Below, in pieces: positions 63,380 through 64,000 of a stretch of DNA of 64,000 nucleotides (positions are counted from its first letter, which is position 1; every line of letters begins with the position of its first letter). A program made the position numbers and the translations under genes. The notes beneath the pieces were generated by a model. That model was not told the origin of the DNA. It made no database searches and was given only the letters and a program-made list of their open reading frames with translations. This stretch comes from a virus, in IMG/VR virus record IMGVR_UViG_3300009506_000019, positions 1 to 64,000 of that record, one strand, 5' to 3'.

Positions 63380-64000
63380 CACACTTCGTCCGGACCGCCT
63401 GATTGTACTACGGCTGCCATCTCCCCAGAGGATCGACGGACAATCGTGTGCTCCACATCCGGACCAGTTGACAAGTAATTGAAAAACACTCCGAGCTTGG
63501 ATTCCAGAGTCGTGATCCAATCTCTGGTTTTCTGTGTCAGTGAGTCCCATGATGACTTGTGCCGATCTTGATAGTTCAGGTAGTCAACAAACGACAACAT
63601 GAGCTTCGTTGGTCGATTGATATCCAACGCCTTCTTGAGATCGGTAGGCTTCCCATCGGGCCTATCAAGCGTAAATACCCGACGCTTGCGCTTCGTTGCA
63701 GTGGTGATTTCTACGATGGGCTCTGGAGACTCGGCGTGCTCTGTGATTTCTTCCCATGTAATTTCTTCGCCCGACATAGGACCAGAATCTCCAGCAACAC
63801 GAATAGGAAAAGTACGGGTGACACCATAGACATCCCTGACGGCAAATGGGGAAATGCCCGCGTCAGCACACCAATTAGAAGCATTGGTGTCACGAGAAGT
63901 AGTTTTGCCACGGTATCCATGGTGAAGAGAAAGGACGGAGCCCTGAGTTCCTTCAAGTAGGATCGGCTCATTCCTGTCAATAAGCCGATTGAGAAACTCA
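63379..64000 (-). CDS. adenylosuccinate synthetase family, PurA/PurZ-type (5' end outside window)
   Basis: Open from base 63999 to TGA at 63379: 206 C-terminal residues of a gene that starts beyond the right edge. In order: ILLEGTQGSVLSLHHGY, TSRDTNASNWCADAGISP, VYGVTRTFPIRVAGDSGP, ITTATKRKRRV, DINRPTKLMLSFVDYLNY and a terminal LSTGPD. These are substrate- and NTP-binding segments of adenylosuccinate synthetases. The 'RTFPIRVAG-SGP' form is typical of phage PurZ and related short enzymes rather than of ordinary bacterial PurA (TTRVG). PurZ joins Asp to dGMP for 2-aminoadenine. The residue that separates PurZ from PurA lies in the missing N-terminus. Confidence 0.8.
   Translation of the reverse strand, partial: EFLNRLIDRNEPILLEGTQGSVLSLHHGYRGKTTSRDTNASNWCADAGISPFAVRDVYGVTRTFPIRVAGDSGPMSGEEITWEEITEHAESPEPIVEITTATKRKRRVFTLDRPDGKPTDLKKALDINRPTKLMLSFVDYLNYQDRHKSSWDSLTQKTRDWITTLESKLGVFFNYLSTGPDVEHTIVRRSSGEMAAVVQSGGPDEV

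Noticed and set aside
63711-63980. 89-aa hydrophobic - strand frame at the right edge
   Set aside because: It is out of frame with the PurA/PurZ-type gene, whose conserved motifs cover the same bases.
1-64000. CRISPR arrays, insertion sequences, integrase or attachment sites
   Set aside because: No evenly spaced direct repeats, transposase or integrase motifs were seen on either strand.

Overview
The window is the non-structural half of a large double-stranded DNA bacteriophage genome. It holds about 115 protein genes and one tRNA, packed head to tail with ATGA or TGATG start/stop overlaps. There are many very small proteins and a phage-type replication set (RecA, gp46/gp47-like nuclease, fused primase-helicase, DNA polymerase III alpha, ssDNA-binding protein, nucleotide metabolism). 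No terminase, capsid, portal, tail, integrase or lysis enzyme is recognisable, so the virion genes must lie outside. The host cannot be named from the sequence.

Layout. (1) Positions 1-18190, + strand: about 50 small early/accessory-type genes, most unrecognised and many with CxxC pairs. Recognisable members are a KTSC protein, a NADAR protein, a DMP19-like protein, a stand-alone response-regulator receiver and an arginase-fold protein. (2) 18180-21439, - strand: a four-gene island with a membrane coiled-coil protein, a GspE-N/MshEN-like protein, a DUF1003 membrane protein and a 603-aa low-complexity protein. (3) 21442-33476, + strand: a basic protein paralogous to one at 10925, a MoxR AAA+ ATPase and its VWA partner, a structured intergenic RNA, tRNA-Glu(UUC), NAD-dependent DNA ligase and an SF2 helicase. 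(4) 33430-64000, - strand, reading leftward from the right edge: an adenylosuccinate-synthetase (PurA/PurZ-type) gene cut by the window edge, ssDNA-binding protein, RecA, nuclease, UvsW-like helicase, MazG-like enzyme, dCTP deaminase, Dam-type methylase, WYL and ribbon-helix-helix regulators, primase-helicase, nucleotide kinase, deoxyribosyltransferase-like protein, dUTPase, ThyX-like protein, sigma-like protein, PolIII alpha, DnaQ-type exonuclease, gp47/gp46-like pair, trigger factor.

Most notable signal. Twelve + strand sites share a GG-N10-GC element (TGGCACG-N4-nTGCAT), which is the -24/-12 signature of sigma-54 (RpoN) promoters. Nearly all sit in the gap just upstream of a gene and its ribosome-binding site. 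None was found on the - strand, whose one clear promoter is an extended -10 sigma-70 type (63114-63122). This suggests that the two gene blocks are read by different transcription programmes.

Second notable signal. The partial PurA/PurZ-type gene, together with a MazG-like pyrophosphohydrolase, dUTPase, dCTP deaminase and a ThyX-like protein, raises the possibility of a 2-aminoadenine (Z) genome. The diagnostic N-terminal residues lie outside the window. Other observations are a phage trigger factor, a polymerase with a damaged PHP metal site next to a separate proofreading exonuclease, a DNA ligase without its zinc cysteines, and a candidate anti-DarT NADAR protein.
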